Origin: Lacticaseibacillus hulanensis | GTDB taxonomy: Bacteria > Bacillota > Bacilli > Lactobacillales > Lactobacillaceae | Length of the DNA stretch: 64,000 nucleotides | Reading direction: 5' to 3' | NCBI RefSeq assembly: GCF_004010095.1 | Contig: NZ_RRYD01000004.1 | Coordinates: forward strand, 42,291-106,290 | Shown: one piece after another, positions 49,467 to 58,890 of the stretch | Numbering within the stretch: position 1 is the first letter of the stretch | How the letters are laid out: every line of letters starts with the position of its first letter | Made by a program: the position numbers and the translations under genes | The notes under the pieces: model-generated | What the model was told of the DNA's origin: nothing | Seen by the model: only the letters and a program-made list of their open reading frames with translations | Databases searched by the model: none

Positions 49467-49985
49467 ATGCCAGTAACATTCACCAGACCGGGGACGCCAG
49501 CCGACGTCCCGGCAATTATGCAAATCATCGCTGAAGCAAGGGCGTTTCTTGCTAGCCAGAAAATTGATCAGTGGCAGGGGGCTTATCCAGACGAGGCTGC
49601 CGTGCGAGCGGATATTGAGGCGGGCACAAACCGCGTCTTAATTCTGGATAAAAAGGTCGTCGGCATTGCCAGCTTGATTGCGGGACCGGATCCCTTTTAT
49701 GGGTTCATTGAGGGTGACGGTTGGTCGGCAGATGTCGATTATTATGCGATTCACCGTTTTGCCATTGGTGATGCGGGTCGCGGATTGCACCTGAGTCGAC
49801 CGTTCCTGACGGCGCTGCTCAGTGAGCTGTATGGGCGCAACGTCCGTAACGTCCGCGTTGATACACATCCAGACAATAAAATCATGCAGCACGTGGTCAC
49901 GAGCAATGGCTTTGAATACGCTGGTGTGGTTTATCTAGACGAACCCGTACCGGAACGTTTTGCGTACGAGTTGCCCTTAAACTAA
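49467..49985 (+). CDS. GNAT-family N-acetyltransferase
   Basis: The 172-residue protein has the GNAT fold: FTRPGTPADVPAIMQIIAEAR at the N-terminus, a middle strand VVGIASLIAGPD, then IHRFAIGDAGRGLHLSRPFL in the acetyl-CoA loop position, and NVRVDTHPDNKIMQHVVTSNGFEYAG near the C-terminus. The acceptor is unknown. AGGAGG precedes the start. It follows the iminopeptidase gene closely. Confidence 0.9.
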   Translation: MPVTFTRPGTPADVPAIMQIIAEARAFLASQKIDQWQGAYPDEAAVRADIEAGTNRVLILDKKVVGIASLIAGPDPFYGFIEGDGWSADVDYYAIHRFAIGDAGRGLHLSRPFLTALLSELYGRNVRNVRVDTHPDNKIMQHVVTSNGFEYAGVVYLDEPVPERFAYELPLN

Positions 49986-50010
49986 ACCAGAAGTGACATG
50001 TGTTTAGACA

Positions 50011-50047
50011 AAAATCCCGCGTAATTCGACATTGCGCGGGATTTTTT
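50011..50047 (+). terminator. Terminator after the GNAT gene
   Basis: AAAATCCCGCG pairs with CGCGGGATTTT and is followed by a T run. Confidence 0.92.
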
Positions 50048-50145
50048 GTGTAAAGTTAAAGCTGGCGATATTCAATTAGATAGTTTTCTTCCTGTGATTA
50101 ACTAGCATCAACAAGTTGCAAAGTATAACATGGCTTTATTGGTGA

Positions 50146-50604
50146 TTACTTTTGCTGATCATTGAGCTTTGCCGGTTCTAGGTAATCGGCATCAATTGTT
50201 GCTAGCAGCTGACGCAACGTTTCGACTTTGTCCGCACCAACAGCATCAACAAACTGTTCAAAAAATTCGCTAACGGTTGCGGTGATTTCGCGTTCAATGC
50301 GAGCGCCCACAGTCGTCAATTTTAAAATGTGCCGGCGTCGATCATTTTCAGCAGTGGTTTGGCTGATGTAATCTAAGTTACGTAGCGTCCGTAATTGACG
50401 TGCGATTGCGGGCTTAGTCACGCCGCGCAGTCGCACGATGTCAGTCAAATTGCTGACCCGGTTAGTGGCGATGTCGCGGAGTATTTGGTACTGCTCAAAG
50501 GATACTTGATACGTGGCCATGGATGCCTGAAGGGTCAGGTTGAGGTCCTTCATTGTCTTGAAGTACACATCGATGAATGCATTCATCAGCTCGTTGGTTT
50601 CCAT
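50146..50604 (-). CDS. MarR-family transcriptional regulator
   Basis: The 152-residue protein has a MarR winged helix at residues 30-110: SFEQYQILRDIATNRVSNLTDI, GVTKPAIARQLRTLRNLDYI, and the wing ENDRRRHILKLTTVGARI. Flanking helices form the dimer. MarR proteins often respond to aromatic compounds or oxidants. AGGAGG-type GAGGCC sequence lies upstream. The divergent hydrolase gene 130 bp away is a possible target; no clear palindrome was found between them. Confidence 0.92.
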   Translation of the reverse strand: METNELMNAFIDVYFKTMKDLNLTLQASMATYQVSFEQYQILRDIATNRVSNLTDIVRLRGVTKPAIARQLRTLRNLDYISQTTAENDRRRHILKLTTVGARIEREITATVSEFFEQFVDAVGADKVETLRQLLATIDADYLEPAKLNDQQK

Positions 50605-50734
50605 TTTTAAGGCCTCCTAGTCTGGTAATCGAACATTATGCTTCTAATTGTACAATAGCTAGAACGAAAAATGTTGGTTTTCGCCCACAGTTGTGCAAAT
50701 AAATTAAATATTGAGCAAGTGAGGTAATTTTATT

Positions 50735-51676
50735 TTGAAATTATGGTTCCATAAACACCGCGGATTAGTTGCCGTTGTTGCTTCTTTCGTGGTTATTCTA
50801 AGTGTAGCGTACGTGGGTGCATGTGAGTATTTCTACCGCGTCGCCTTCATTCCTAGTGAAAAGAGTTTTCTTAGTACAAAGCAAAGTGCCAGCGAAAAAG
50901 CTGCGCGTGCCTGGTTGAAGCGGGTAAACCACAGCGTGTGGCACGAACGCGCTGTGGGCAAGCCGTCGTGGCAATTAAAGGCCTGGTATGTGCCAGCGGC
51001 CAAGGCCACAGATAAAACGATTGTTGTGGCGCACGGCTACATGAATACTCACGAAGACATGGCCGAATATATCCGGATGTTTCATGAAGCGGGTTACAAC
51101 GTTCTGGCTCCAGATGATCGGGGACACGGTGCTTCTGCCGGGAATTACGTGGGCTATGGTTGGGCTGATAGGCGCGATTACCTGCAGTGGATTAAGCAAG
51201 TGGTACGGCAAAACGGACAAAACAGTAAGATAGGGCTATTTGGTGTGTCGATGGGTGGTGCGACGGTCATGTACCTATCGGGGATGGATTTACCGAAACA
51301 AGTTCGTTCGATTATTGAAGATTGTGGGTACACCAGCGTCGATGATGAACTGTCCTACCAAGCTAGCAGCATGTACAACCTGCCCCGTTGGCCACTTGTG
51401 CCGGGGGTTTTGGCCCTGGCTAAATTCCATACGGGTGTGAACTATGCGGCCGCTAGCAGCACACAGTCCCTGGCCAAAAATAAGCTACCGACCTTGTTTA
51501 TTCATGGCGCGGCTGACAAGTTCGTCCCAACCAAGATGGTGCGGCAAAACTACAAGGCGAGTGCAGGGGTAAAGCAGCTTTGGATTGTTCCCGGCGCCGG
51601 CCATGCAGCTAGTTACGGTAAATACCCAAAAGCATATCGGCAACGGGTGCTTAAGTTTATGGGCCAGCACCTATAA
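50735..51676 (+). CDS. Membrane-anchored alpha/beta hydrolase (S33-like)
   Basis: The 313-residue protein starts with TTG after GTGAGG. A hydrophobic helix (LVAVVASFVVILSVAYVGA) near the N-terminus should anchor it with the enzyme outside. The catalytic part shows TIVVAHGYMNTHEDMAEYIRM, LAPDDRGHGAS, the elbow GVSMGGATVMYLSG, the acid loop FIHGAADKFVPTKM and VPGAGHAASYGKYP. It resembles the family of surface serine hydrolases typified by YqkD in Bacillus. The substrate is unknown. Confidence 0.88.
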   Translation: MKLWFHKHRGLVAVVASFVVILSVAYVGACEYFYRVAFIPSEKSFLSTKQSASEKAARAWLKRVNHSVWHERAVGKPSWQLKAWYVPAAKATDKTIVVAHGYMNTHEDMAEYIRMFHEAGYNVLAPDDRGHGASAGNYVGYGWADRRDYLQWIKQVVRQNGQNSKIGLFGVSMGGATVMYLSGMDLPKQVRSIIEDCGYTSVDDELSYQASSMYNLPRWPLVPGVLALAKFHTGVNYAAASSTQSLAKNKLPTLFIHGAADKFVPTKMVRQNYKASAGVKQLWIVPGAGHAASYGKYPKAYRQRVLKFMGQHL

Positions 51677-51887
51677 ACTCTTCGCACGCAACTAAAGTTT
51701 AGAAAATCATCCTAACTGATTGGCTAAATTATCTCTATCGAAATAAAATCATAATATTTGAGCAAAAATCATGACAGATATTACGACGGTTTGGAAAAAA
51801 TTAAATAATTTCGCGCAGAATTCGGTAGTTGCGTGAATGGTGTTTTACTTTAAGTAACAATATTATTCAACAATTGCAGGGTACTTA

Positions 51888-52774
51888 CGCTGTCCGGCAG
51901 CGTGAGCTCTTGGTGAAGGTGTACCAGTAGGGGGAGGCTCCGCGTTGTGGGGTTTGGCCTCCGGTTCCGGGCTGGGCCTCGGGTGCGCTTCGCCGTGGTC
52001 GCTGTGGCGGTCGTCTGGAGCCGGAAAAGCGCCGTCTCCAGACTAAAAATTTAGCTTTGCATCGTCGCGGCCTGAACCTAACTCGTACGATGCTTGGCAT
52101 GTAATCGCATGTTCTATCTCGTACCCAAAATCCTGAATGCTCCTCAATGCAAATCTAAATTTTTCCCACAAAGAAAAGGAGTGTGCCAACCGCAAAAACC
52201 GCGGTCGTCACACCTCTTTTCTTTGTTGCCACGGCTGGGCGGCACACCCGAGGCCCAGCCCGGACCCTCCGGCCAAACCCCACAACGCTCCGCTGCATAA
52301 GTAGTCAACAGTTCGGTCATTTCCGGATGCTGAACAGTGTTAGACTAGCCGCTCGAATGTGCTGTGTTTTTCCCTATGTAAAAGCCCCGGTGAAATTTTC
52401 TTTTTACCACGATGTAGCGACTGGGTGGGGTCGGTGCGTGTGTAGTGCGGCTGGGATTTTCCTGTGAAAGCTATGGTGAGAGAAGACCGATGCGGGTTTT
52501 GCATCGGGCTTCTCCACACCATAGCCGGCAAAAATTAAGACCCGTCAGGAAGAACAAAGCTTCTCCAGCAGATCATAACAACACGTATTAGGCTCGTAAC
52601 CCCAAAAAGCAGATGCGGGGCTGAATTTTTAGGTTGAAGACCCCGCTTTTGGGGCTTCAACCGGCCGCACGGAAAATCCCAGCCGCACGGAACGCGCACC
52701 GGCCCCGCCCAGTCGCGGCCCCTATACCACTGCGTAACTACGACCACCGAAAGGACTCACGCTGCCGGACAACG
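51888..52774 (-). repeat. Composite palindromic element, copy 4 (inverted: B then A, complete)
   Basis: Outer ends are CGCTGTCCGGCAGCG (51888-51902) and CGCTGCCGGACAACG (52760-52774). Half B, inverted, lies at about 51930-52295 and half A, inverted, at about 52420-52720. The B hairpin stem here is CAAAGAAAAGG (from 52169) with the matching CCTCTTTTCTTTG (52213-52225), different from copies 1, 3 and 5 but still paired. The A hairpin is CCGATGC/GCATCGG. The element is 887 bp long. It lies 212 bp after the hydrolase stop; that gap is AT-rich and empty. Confidence 0.93.
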
Positions 52775-52873
52775 ATAAGTGACATCTGGAACCTTGTGGC
52801 GTGCGGATTTGCCACATACAATGTCGCTAAGAAGTTGTGACGGCACGCGTCACGAAAGAGATGGAGGATATGG

Positions 52874-53740
52874 ATGAAAACTGCAATTGTTACCGACAGT
52901 TCCGCGTACCTTAGTCCCGAAGAGGCAAAAGCATTGGATGTGACGGTGGTGCCGCTGACCGTTATTTTTGGCGATGAAGAACAATTCGAAAACGAAACGA
53001 TTACCAGTGACGATTTCTACACGCGTATGCGAACCGAGACAATCTTACCGACGACAGCACAAGCGCCATTGTTCCGCCTAGATGAGGAGTATCGGCGGCT
53101 GGCTGCGGAAGGTTACGATGTGGTGCTTTCAATCCATCTTAGTGCCGCGTTAAGCGGGATGGTCGATAGTTTACGTGGGTTTGTGGCGGATTACGAGCCA
53201 ATTAAGGTGATTGTGGTTGATTCACAATCAATTTCGGCCGGCCTTGGTTATCAGGTGAAGTTGGCGCGTCGCCTGCTCGAGGCCGGGTTGACCCCCAGCG
53301 AAATCATCCCCGTGCTTGAACGGTTCAACCGTGACGTGTATGTCTGGTTCGTTGTTGACGATTTGAAGCATTTGCTGCGGACGGGTCGAATCAGTGGTTC
53401 AACTGCTTTTCTCGGTAATCTGCTCGCCATCAAGCCAATTTTGAGCCTGAGCGAGGGGAAAATAGAGCCTGTTGGTAAAGAGCGGACAGCGCGGCGGGCA
53501 ATTGGCAAGATAGGCAATAACGTAATTGCGGCGGCCGAAAAGATTGAAGGGCCAGTTCGGTTTGGTGTAATCGACGCTAATGCGCCCGAAGCGGTTCGCG
53601 CGCTGCAAACGCAAATTCAAAAGGCGATGCCCGAGTCACCAATGGACCGTGGCACAATTGGCCCAGCGGTTGGCGTACACACCGGCGAAGGGGTAGTGGG
53701 CGCCTTTGTTGCACCAGACTGGCAGACGTACACCCTTTAA
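52874..53740 (+). CDS. DegV-family fatty-acid-binding protein
   Basis: The 288-residue protein matches DegV/FakB: KTAIVTDSSAYLSPEEA at the N-terminus, TTAQAP in the lipid-binding loop, LSIHLSAALSGM, VIVVDSQSISAGLGYQV, and VDDLKHLLRTGRISGSTAFLGNLLAIKPIL. FakB proteins hold a fatty acid for phosphorylation by the kinase FakA, feeding phospholipid synthesis. Genomes usually carry several DegV copies with different acyl preferences. A GGAGGA site lies upstream. Confidence 0.94.
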   Translation: MKTAIVTDSSAYLSPEEAKALDVTVVPLTVIFGDEEQFENETITSDDFYTRMRTETILPTTAQAPLFRLDEEYRRLAAEGYDVVLSIHLSAALSGMVDSLRGFVADYEPIKVIVVDSQSISAGLGYQVKLARRLLEAGLTPSEIIPVLERFNRDVYVWFVVDDLKHLLRTGRISGSTAFLGNLLAIKPILSLSEGKIEPVGKERTARRAIGKIGNNVIAAAEKIEGPVRFGVIDANAPEAVRALQTQIQKAMPESPMDRGTIGPAVGVHTGEGVVGAFVAPDWQTYTL

Positions 53741-53769
53741 CGCGCAGCTTAATGTATTCACGAAACAAC

Positions 53770-53816
53770 AAAAAGATCAATTGAGTCCATCGTTCTGGAC
53801 CCAATTGATCTTTTTA
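53770..53816. terminator. Bidirectional terminator
   Basis: AAAAAGATCAATTG, GTCC pair with GGAC, CAATTGATCTTTTT. It lies between the convergent DegV and CNNM-type genes. Confidence 0.95.
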
Positions 53817-53820
53817 GTAA

Positions 53821-55188
53821 CTATTCGTCTTCTTCGTCTTCATCGACGGTCGGTACTTCTGGACCAACCGTGACCTTGAACCACGTTACGAATCCGCGTT
53901 CAACCGTGTCCGCTTCGAAAATATAGCGGCCGAGGTGAACGACATCGTGTTCCTTGAGGTCGGGATGGTCTTCGAGAATTGCACCACCCACGGTAATGAT
54001 ATCGGCGTCGTCAAAGTCCTCCCAGTCGGTGTGGAAGAAACGTTCGAAATCATACAGGGTAGTTTTCCCACTGACCTTGTAAACATTCTTGTCCTTGGTG
54101 CCGATAATGTATTCGTCTGAGACATCATCGATTTCATCCTTGACGGTCCCGAATAGTTCTTCGTAAATATCCTTATCGGTGACAATGCCGGATGTCCCAC
54201 CGTATTCATCGGAAACAACGACCATTGGGGCTTGGCTCTTAATCATTTGTTGGAGAATATCGTGGATTGGTGTGCTTTCGGGTACCGTGACAATGGAACG
54301 AATAATCTTGGAGACCCGGATGGAATCGTCGACGCGAGACTGGCGGACAAGGTCGTACACATACACGTAGCCGAGAATTTTGTCCTTATCCCCATTAGCG
54401 ACAACTGGAAAACGGCTGTAACCTTCTTCAAGGTACATGCGCAGGACGTCCTTGACGGTAGCGGTGATGTCCACTACATCAAGACGGGTCCGATCGACCA
54501 TTACGTCGCGGGCAGTCTTATCGTTGAGGTCAAATGCGCGCTCCATGTAGACCACGTCGTTTTCTTCCATGTCCCCGGTTGTTACCGCGGTTTTACTCAG
54601 GTTAAGAATTTCGGCCTGAGAAAATGCTTCATTACCCTCGTCAGCAGGTTTAATGCCAATGAGACGCAGGAAGCCGACTGAAGAAACGTTTAGGAACCAA
54701 ACAAATGGATAAAAGATGACGTGGAAGTAATGTAGCGGGGTCACAACAAAGAGCAATACCTTGGTTGAGTAATCAATGGCAATGTTCTTTGGTACAATTT
54801 CCGTCAGTACCACTTCGATGTAAGTCAGGATGATAATCCCAAGAACGGCACCAATCATGTGCAGACCGCCACCGGGAAGTTGTAGGTGCACTAACCCGAG
54901 CATTTCAACGAGCAGGTATTCGACAACTTCCTCACCAATCCACCCAATAATCAGCCCCGCAACGGAAACCCCAATTTGAGTAGTTGATAGATATTCATTT
55001 AGGTTATGCACCATTTTCAGAGCAGTTTTAATTTTGCCCCGCTTCCGGCCAGAAGAGGTGTCTAACAGTTCCTCGAGCGCGCTTGGGCGACTTTGCACCA
55101 GCGCGAACTCACTTGCCACAAAGAATGCGGCAAAAAGGAAGGTAACGACCATCACCAAAAGACTAGAGGCGACTTGGCCACTATCCAT
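53821..55188 (-). CDS. CNNM/CorC-type transporter (hemolysin-III-like family)
   Basis: The protein has about 455 residues. Residues 1-200 form a DUF21 membrane domain with four helices and the motif TTQIGVSVAGLIIGWIGE. Two CBS domains follow (ARDVMVDRTRLDVVDI and VSDEYGGTSGIVTDKDIYEELFG), then a C-terminal CorC_HlyC domain (YKVSGKTTLYDFERFF). An acidic tail (DEDEEDE) ends the chain. Members of this family handle magnesium or sodium efflux. The ATG at 55188 is the likeliest start; an in-frame GTG at 55209 is possible. Confidence 0.92.
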   Translation of the reverse strand: MDSGQVASSLLVMVVTFLFAAFFVASEFALVQSRPSALEELLDTSSGRKRGKIKTALKMVHNLNEYLSTTQIGVSVAGLIIGWIGEEVVEYLLVEMLGLVHLQLPGGGLHMIGAVLGIIILTYIEVVLTEIVPKNIAIDYSTKVLLFVVTPLHYFHVIFYPFVWFLNVSSVGFLRLIGIKPADEGNEAFSQAEILNLSKTAVTTGDMEENDVVYMERAFDLNDKTARDVMVDRTRLDVVDITATVKDVLRMYLEEGYSRFPVVANGDKDKILGYVYVYDLVRQSRVDDSIRVSKIIRSIVTVPESTPIHDILQQMIKSQAPMVVVSDEYGGTSGIVTDKDIYEELFGTVKDEIDDVSDEYIIGTKDKNVYKVSGKTTLYDFERFFHTDWEDFDDADIITVGGAILEDHPDLKEHDVVHLGRYIFEADTVERGFVTWFKVTVGPEVPTVDEDEEDE

Positions 55189-55388
55189 AGTATTTATTCC
55201 CCATTTCACTTTTTACTAGAATGCCTCAATTTTATCATCAATGATGGGTAAACACAAAATGCAAATACGTTTTGGCCATATATCCAGTAAATCAAGGCGC
55301 TTAAATTTTCATCAAGTTGTCGTGTTGTCGACGGGGCACTGATTCGTGGTATTCTAAGAGCAGCAAACTATAGAGACGGAGACTATGT

Positions 55389-56012
55389 ATGATTATTGAT
55401 GTGATGCAACACAACGCGGAGTTTGGGCTTAGTTCTATCAGCCAGTGGGCAGAAGAACGTGACATTGAGTTGCGTGTTCACCGTTTGGATCAAGACGAAG
55501 ATATCAGGGCACTAAATCCAGCCGACATGGATGGACTTGTATTGCTCGGCGGATTTGCCAGCGTAAACGACGAAGAAACATGGCTTGCGGCAGAACGCAT
55601 TTTTATCCGCAGTCTGGATAAGTTGGGGCGGCCCGTGTTTGGGATTGGCTTAGGGGCCGAGCAAATTGTTCGCGCATTTGGCTCACCAGTCTTTGCCGGT
55701 AAAGCAGAAATCGGTTTTGGCAAGGTGAAGTCGATTGAAGACGATACTGAGTTCACCGCACTTCACTGCCACGATGAATACATGTCCGAACTGCCAGGGG
55801 CAACCACGTTGTTTACCAATGCACAGACGCAAAATCAAGGCTTTCGGTATCACGCACACATTATGGGGGTGCAGTTCCACCTGGAAGTACAGCCAGATGA
55901 GGTGCAGGCTGTGGCAGCTGAAAGAGGCGTTCAAGTTAATGATTCAGGTGTCGATTACGAGTCAATGCATGAACGTCTCGCGGGGATGCTCACATCAACA
56001 TTTCTGGCATAG
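55389..56012 (+). CDS. Class I glutamine amidotransferase-like protein lacking the nucleophile Cys
   Basis: The 207-residue protein has the GATase-1 fold: DMDGLVLLGGFASVNDE, the nucleophile-elbow region PVFGIGLGAEQIVRAFG, and GVQFHLEVQPDEV with the catalytic His and Glu. Active members have GICLGAQ at the elbow; here the Cys position is Gly, so glutaminase activity should be absent. It may bind a ligand or partner. The ribosome binding site is modest (GGAG). Composite element 5 starts 20 bases after the stop. Confidence 0.82.
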   Translation: MIIDVMQHNAEFGLSSISQWAEERDIELRVHRLDQDEDIRALNPADMDGLVLLGGFASVNDEETWLAAERIFIRSLDKLGRPVFGIGLGAEQIVRAFGSPVFAGKAEIGFGKVKSIEDDTEFTALHCHDEYMSELPGATTLFTNAQTQNQGFRYHAHIMGVQFHLEVQPDEVQAVAAERGVQVNDSGVDYESMHERLAGMLTSTFLA

Positions 56013-56031
56013 CATTCCATTCTCAGGCTCA

Positions 56032-56927
56032 CGCTGTCCGGCAGCGTCAGCGTGGTTGCTGAGGTAGACCAGTGGGGGCTCCGCGTTGCGGGGTTTGGCC
56101 TCCGGGTCCGGGCTGGGCCTCGGGTGTGCTTCGCCGTGGTCGCTGTGGCGGTCGTCTGGAGCCGGAAAAGCCCCGTCTCCAGACTAAAAATTTAGCTTTG
56201 CATCGTCGCAGTTAGTATTAGGTGTGTATGATACTTAGCATGTTGACGCTCGTTTCCTCCTGTAACCTAGACCTGACAGCTCCTCACACAAATCTAAATT
56301 TTTCCCACAAGAATAGAGGCTGTGCCAACCGCAAAAACCGCGGTCGTCACAACCTCTATTCTTGTTGCCACAGCTGGGCGGCACACCCGAGGCCCAGCCC
56401 GGACCCTCCGGCCAAACCCCACAACGCTCCGCTTGGTAGTATGCGGCATTTCAGTTACCCCCGTGTTACTAGACGACATAACATCCATGGAGCGTGACGG
56501 ATTCTGGTACGACAGTTATCTTTGTTTTATGTGGTGCCATCGTAAGATTTATATTTTAACCAACGCTGTAGCGACTGAGCGGGGTCGGTGCGCGTGTAGT
56601 GCGGCTGGGATTTTCCTGTGAAAGCTATGGTGAGAGAAGCCCGATGCGGGCTTTGCATCGGGCTTCTCCACACCATAGCCGGCAAAAATTAAGACCCGCT
56701 AGGAGAACAAGGTTTCCCAGCAGGTCTTAGCAATACGTATTAAGTTTGTAATCCGAAGAGCGGGCATGCGGGGCTCAATTTTTAGGTTGAAGACCCGGTT
56801 TTTGGGGCTTCAACCGGCCGCACGGAAAATCCCAGCCGCACGGAACGCGCACCGGCCCCGCCCAGGCGCGGCCCCTATACCACTGCGTAACTACTACCAC
56901 CAAAAGGACTGATGCTGCCGGACAGCG
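56032..56927 (-). repeat. Composite palindromic element, copy 5 (inverted: B then A, complete)
   Basis: Outer ends are CGCTGTCCGGCAGCG (56032-56046) and TGCTGCCGGACAGCG (56913-56927). Half B, inverted, spans about 56075-56430 and half A, inverted, about 56575-56870. The B hairpin uses the CAAGAATAGAGG stem; the A hairpin is CCGATGC/GCATCGG. The linker resembles that of copy 2. The 896-bp element fills almost the whole gap between two convergent genes, ending five bases from the methyltransferase stop. Confidence 0.93.
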
Positions 56928-56931
56928 AATG

Positions 56932-57486
56932 TTATTGGCGCTTGTACAGCCGGCGCCGGTACATGACGATTGCGACGTTGCCGCTAGCCAGGACGGTTGC
57001 GGGGCTAGCGTGCCAGCTACCTGGCTTGAGGTCGGTGACGTGCACGGCCTGCTGCAGGACGGATAGTGCCTCGGGTTGACCGCTGATAGCGAGTGTACCA
57101 TGTCCGCGCCGCAGTAGCCGCGGAATGGTTGCGAGGTGCATTGCGTCGCTAGGTGAGACGTTGGCGGCCACAATGATGTCGAACTGGCCCCCAATGTCGT
57201 TCCAATAGTCGCTTGGCATCAGGCGGTACCGCAGCCGTGCGGAGCCGGCTTGTTTACGCGCCTGAGTAATGAGCTCGGCATCGGCGTCAATCCCGGTGGC
57301 ACCGATTGCGCCCTTGGCTAGTACTTGGCGGCAGAGCCAACCGTTGCCGCAGTTGAGTACGAGGACATTTTTTCCGGCGAAATCGGGTAAAAGGTGCATG
57401 AATTGTTGCCACTGCGGACTAGCTGTTTCACCTCTAGCCTGGCGCATGTCAGCACCAGCCATAGTCGGATAAATATTGTTGGCCAT
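56932..57486 (-). CDS. Class I SAM-dependent methyltransferase
   Basis: The protein has 184 residues from the ATG at 57486. Motif I reads NVLVLNCGNGWLCRQVLAKG, followed by GIDADAELITQARKQA (acidic ribose-binding residue) and FDIIVAANVSPSD (motif IV). LPRLLRRGHGTLAISG-like sequence matches motif VI. The N-terminus, with SPQWQQFMHLLPDF, is typical of small-molecule methyltransferases. The substrate is unknown. It is the last gene of a three-gene minus-strand group. Confidence 0.86.
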   Translation of the reverse strand: MANNIYPTMAGADMRQARGETASPQWQQFMHLLPDFAGKNVLVLNCGNGWLCRQVLAKGAIGATGIDADAELITQARKQAGSARLRYRLMPSDYWNDIGGQFDIIVAANVSPSDAMHLATIPRLLRRGHGTLAISGQPEALSVLQQAVHVTDLKPGSWHASPATVLASGNVAIVMYRRRLYKRQ

Positions 57487-57504
57487 GGATTGCACACTTT
57501 CTAA

Positions 57505-57870
57505 TTAATCAACAAAAAGCAGTTGGTATTCTTGCTTGCTTAAATCAAGGTTGACGCTAACGTGCCGGTTGAGATCGGTGACCAAATCGCGTGCGGCTTC
57601 CATCTTGGCCTCGAAAGTGTACATTTGGTTCTTGGCCGCGAATAATTTGAAATTGTAGTTTTCGGTGATAAAGGCCGCGTCAGCAACATACTTTAAATTA
57701 TTCTGGTCGTGGCGGCTGCCCGGCTTAAGCACGCTGTCGATGTAGTGGTATAACTCACTGGGCGTGAAGTGTAGAGGCTGGTTTAAGAAGGTTTTGATGG
57801 TAAAACTCGGTGCATCATCAACCATTGAGCTATTGATGGTTACTTGAGTTAGTGCTTGATAAAGTTTCAT
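57505..57870 (-). CDS. Hypothetical protein
   Basis: The 121-residue protein reads KLYQALTQVTINSSMVDDAPSF, with TPSELYHYIDSVL and NLKYVADAAFITENYNFKLFAAKN in the middle. It is soluble, with mixed helices and strands, and I do not recognise the family. It lies between the phosphatase gene (22 bp upstream) and the methyltransferase gene (18 bp downstream), so the three form a likely operon. A GGAAG site precedes the start. Confidence 0.72.
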   Translation of the reverse strand: MKLYQALTQVTINSSMVDDAPSFTIKTFLNQPLHFTPSELYHYIDSVLKPGSRHDQNNLKYVADAAFITENYNFKLFAAKNQMYTFEAKMEAARDLVTDLNRHVSVNLDLSKQEYQLLFVD

Positions 57871-57892
57871 GAAACAGGCTTCCTTTCGTAAA

Positions 57893-58681
57893 TCAAGCCA
57901 GATAAAGGCGCTTTAGGTCTGCGACTTGGGCGTCAGTCAAATCTAGTGCTTCACTTAAATAGTTGGTCATTGATCCGTAGTGCTTATTAATGGTGGCGAG
58001 GGCACTATCCAAGTAGTCCGCCTTAACCGTCCACAAGTCGTGCACGCTGCTCTCGATGTTCTCACTTGCGTTGCTTGCCGGGATGCTGGCCATGACTTCG
58101 GCAAGTGGCGTTTTAATATAATTATTGGTGGTCAGATAATCATTCCTGATGATGTCTTTATCGACCCCAAGTGCCGACAGGAGGTACACTGCGCCCATGC
58201 CGGTCCGGTCCTTACCCGCAGAGCAGTGGAAGAGAAGTGCGGAGTGATTGCCATTATTACTGAGGAGTAGGTCGAAAAATTTGCGGTAGGATTTCTGCGC
58301 GGTTGGCAGCAGGACGATATCCGCGTACGTGTGGACCATGTTCTTGTACCCGCTCAGTGGGTCAGCGGCAAAGTCTTGCTGGCGTTCCTCCCAGCTACGA
58401 CTGACTTGCGTTTCGTCGTAGGGAAAAATGGGCAAGAAATGGTAACTTGCGCCCGTCGGAACACGATCAGGTGCCTCGTGTTGTTCGTCGGGCGAGCGAA
58501 AATCAACGTCGTACCGCACACCGTAATCGCTTAGAAACTGCACATCGCGGTCTGAAAGCAAATCAAGTTTACCCGACCGAATAAGGCGGTGACGCTTAAT
58601 TGTTTGCCCAGATTTGGTCTGGTAACCACCTAAGTCGCGGAAGTTAAACCCGTGGTGAATGTTTAATAGCGTTGGCTCCAA
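57893..58681 (-). CDS. Tyrosine-protein phosphatase (LipA/IphP-like)
   Basis: The 262-residue protein has the CX5R active site in LLFHCSAGKDRTGMGAVYLL, with NFRDLGGYQTKSGQ at the N-terminus and IRSGKLDLLSDRDV typical of the atypical tyrosine/lipid phosphatases related to IphP and Listeria LipA. Lys after Gly in the P-loop favours phosphoinositide or phosphotyrosine activity. It appears cytoplasmic, with no signal peptide. It heads a three-gene group with a hypothetical protein and a methyltransferase. Confidence 0.93.
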   Translation of the reverse strand: MEPTLLNIHHGFNFRDLGGYQTKSGQTIKRHRLIRSGKLDLLSDRDVQFLSDYGVRYDVDFRSPDEQHEAPDRVPTGASYHFLPIFPYDETQVSRSWEERQQDFAADPLSGYKNMVHTYADIVLLPTAQKSYRKFFDLLLSNNGNHSALLFHCSAGKDRTGMGAVYLLSALGVDKDIIRNDYLTTNNYIKTPLAEVMASIPASNASENIESSVHDLWTVKADYLDSALATINKHYGSMTNYLSEALDLTDAQVADLKRLYLA

Positions 58682-58839
58682 ATTGTTGACCTCACTTTGT
58701 TAAGGATTCTTTCTTAATAATAGCACAGACACATACAAGTAGCCGCTGGTGAAAAGATGCACAAAAATTGGGAATACTGATTAAGCCGATTGGTTGAGGC
58801 GCGCAAGCGGTAGGTGGCGTGTGAAAATAGAGGTGTAAA

Positions 58840-58868
58840 AAAGAGTAGGGTCCGTCCGCCCTACTCTA
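58840..58868 (-). terminator. Terminator of the XRE-type gene
   Basis: AGAGTAGGG pairs with CCCTACTCT; on the minus strand it is followed by six T residues. Confidence 0.9.
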
Positions 58869-58890
58869 AATCACATATTTACTTTGATGA

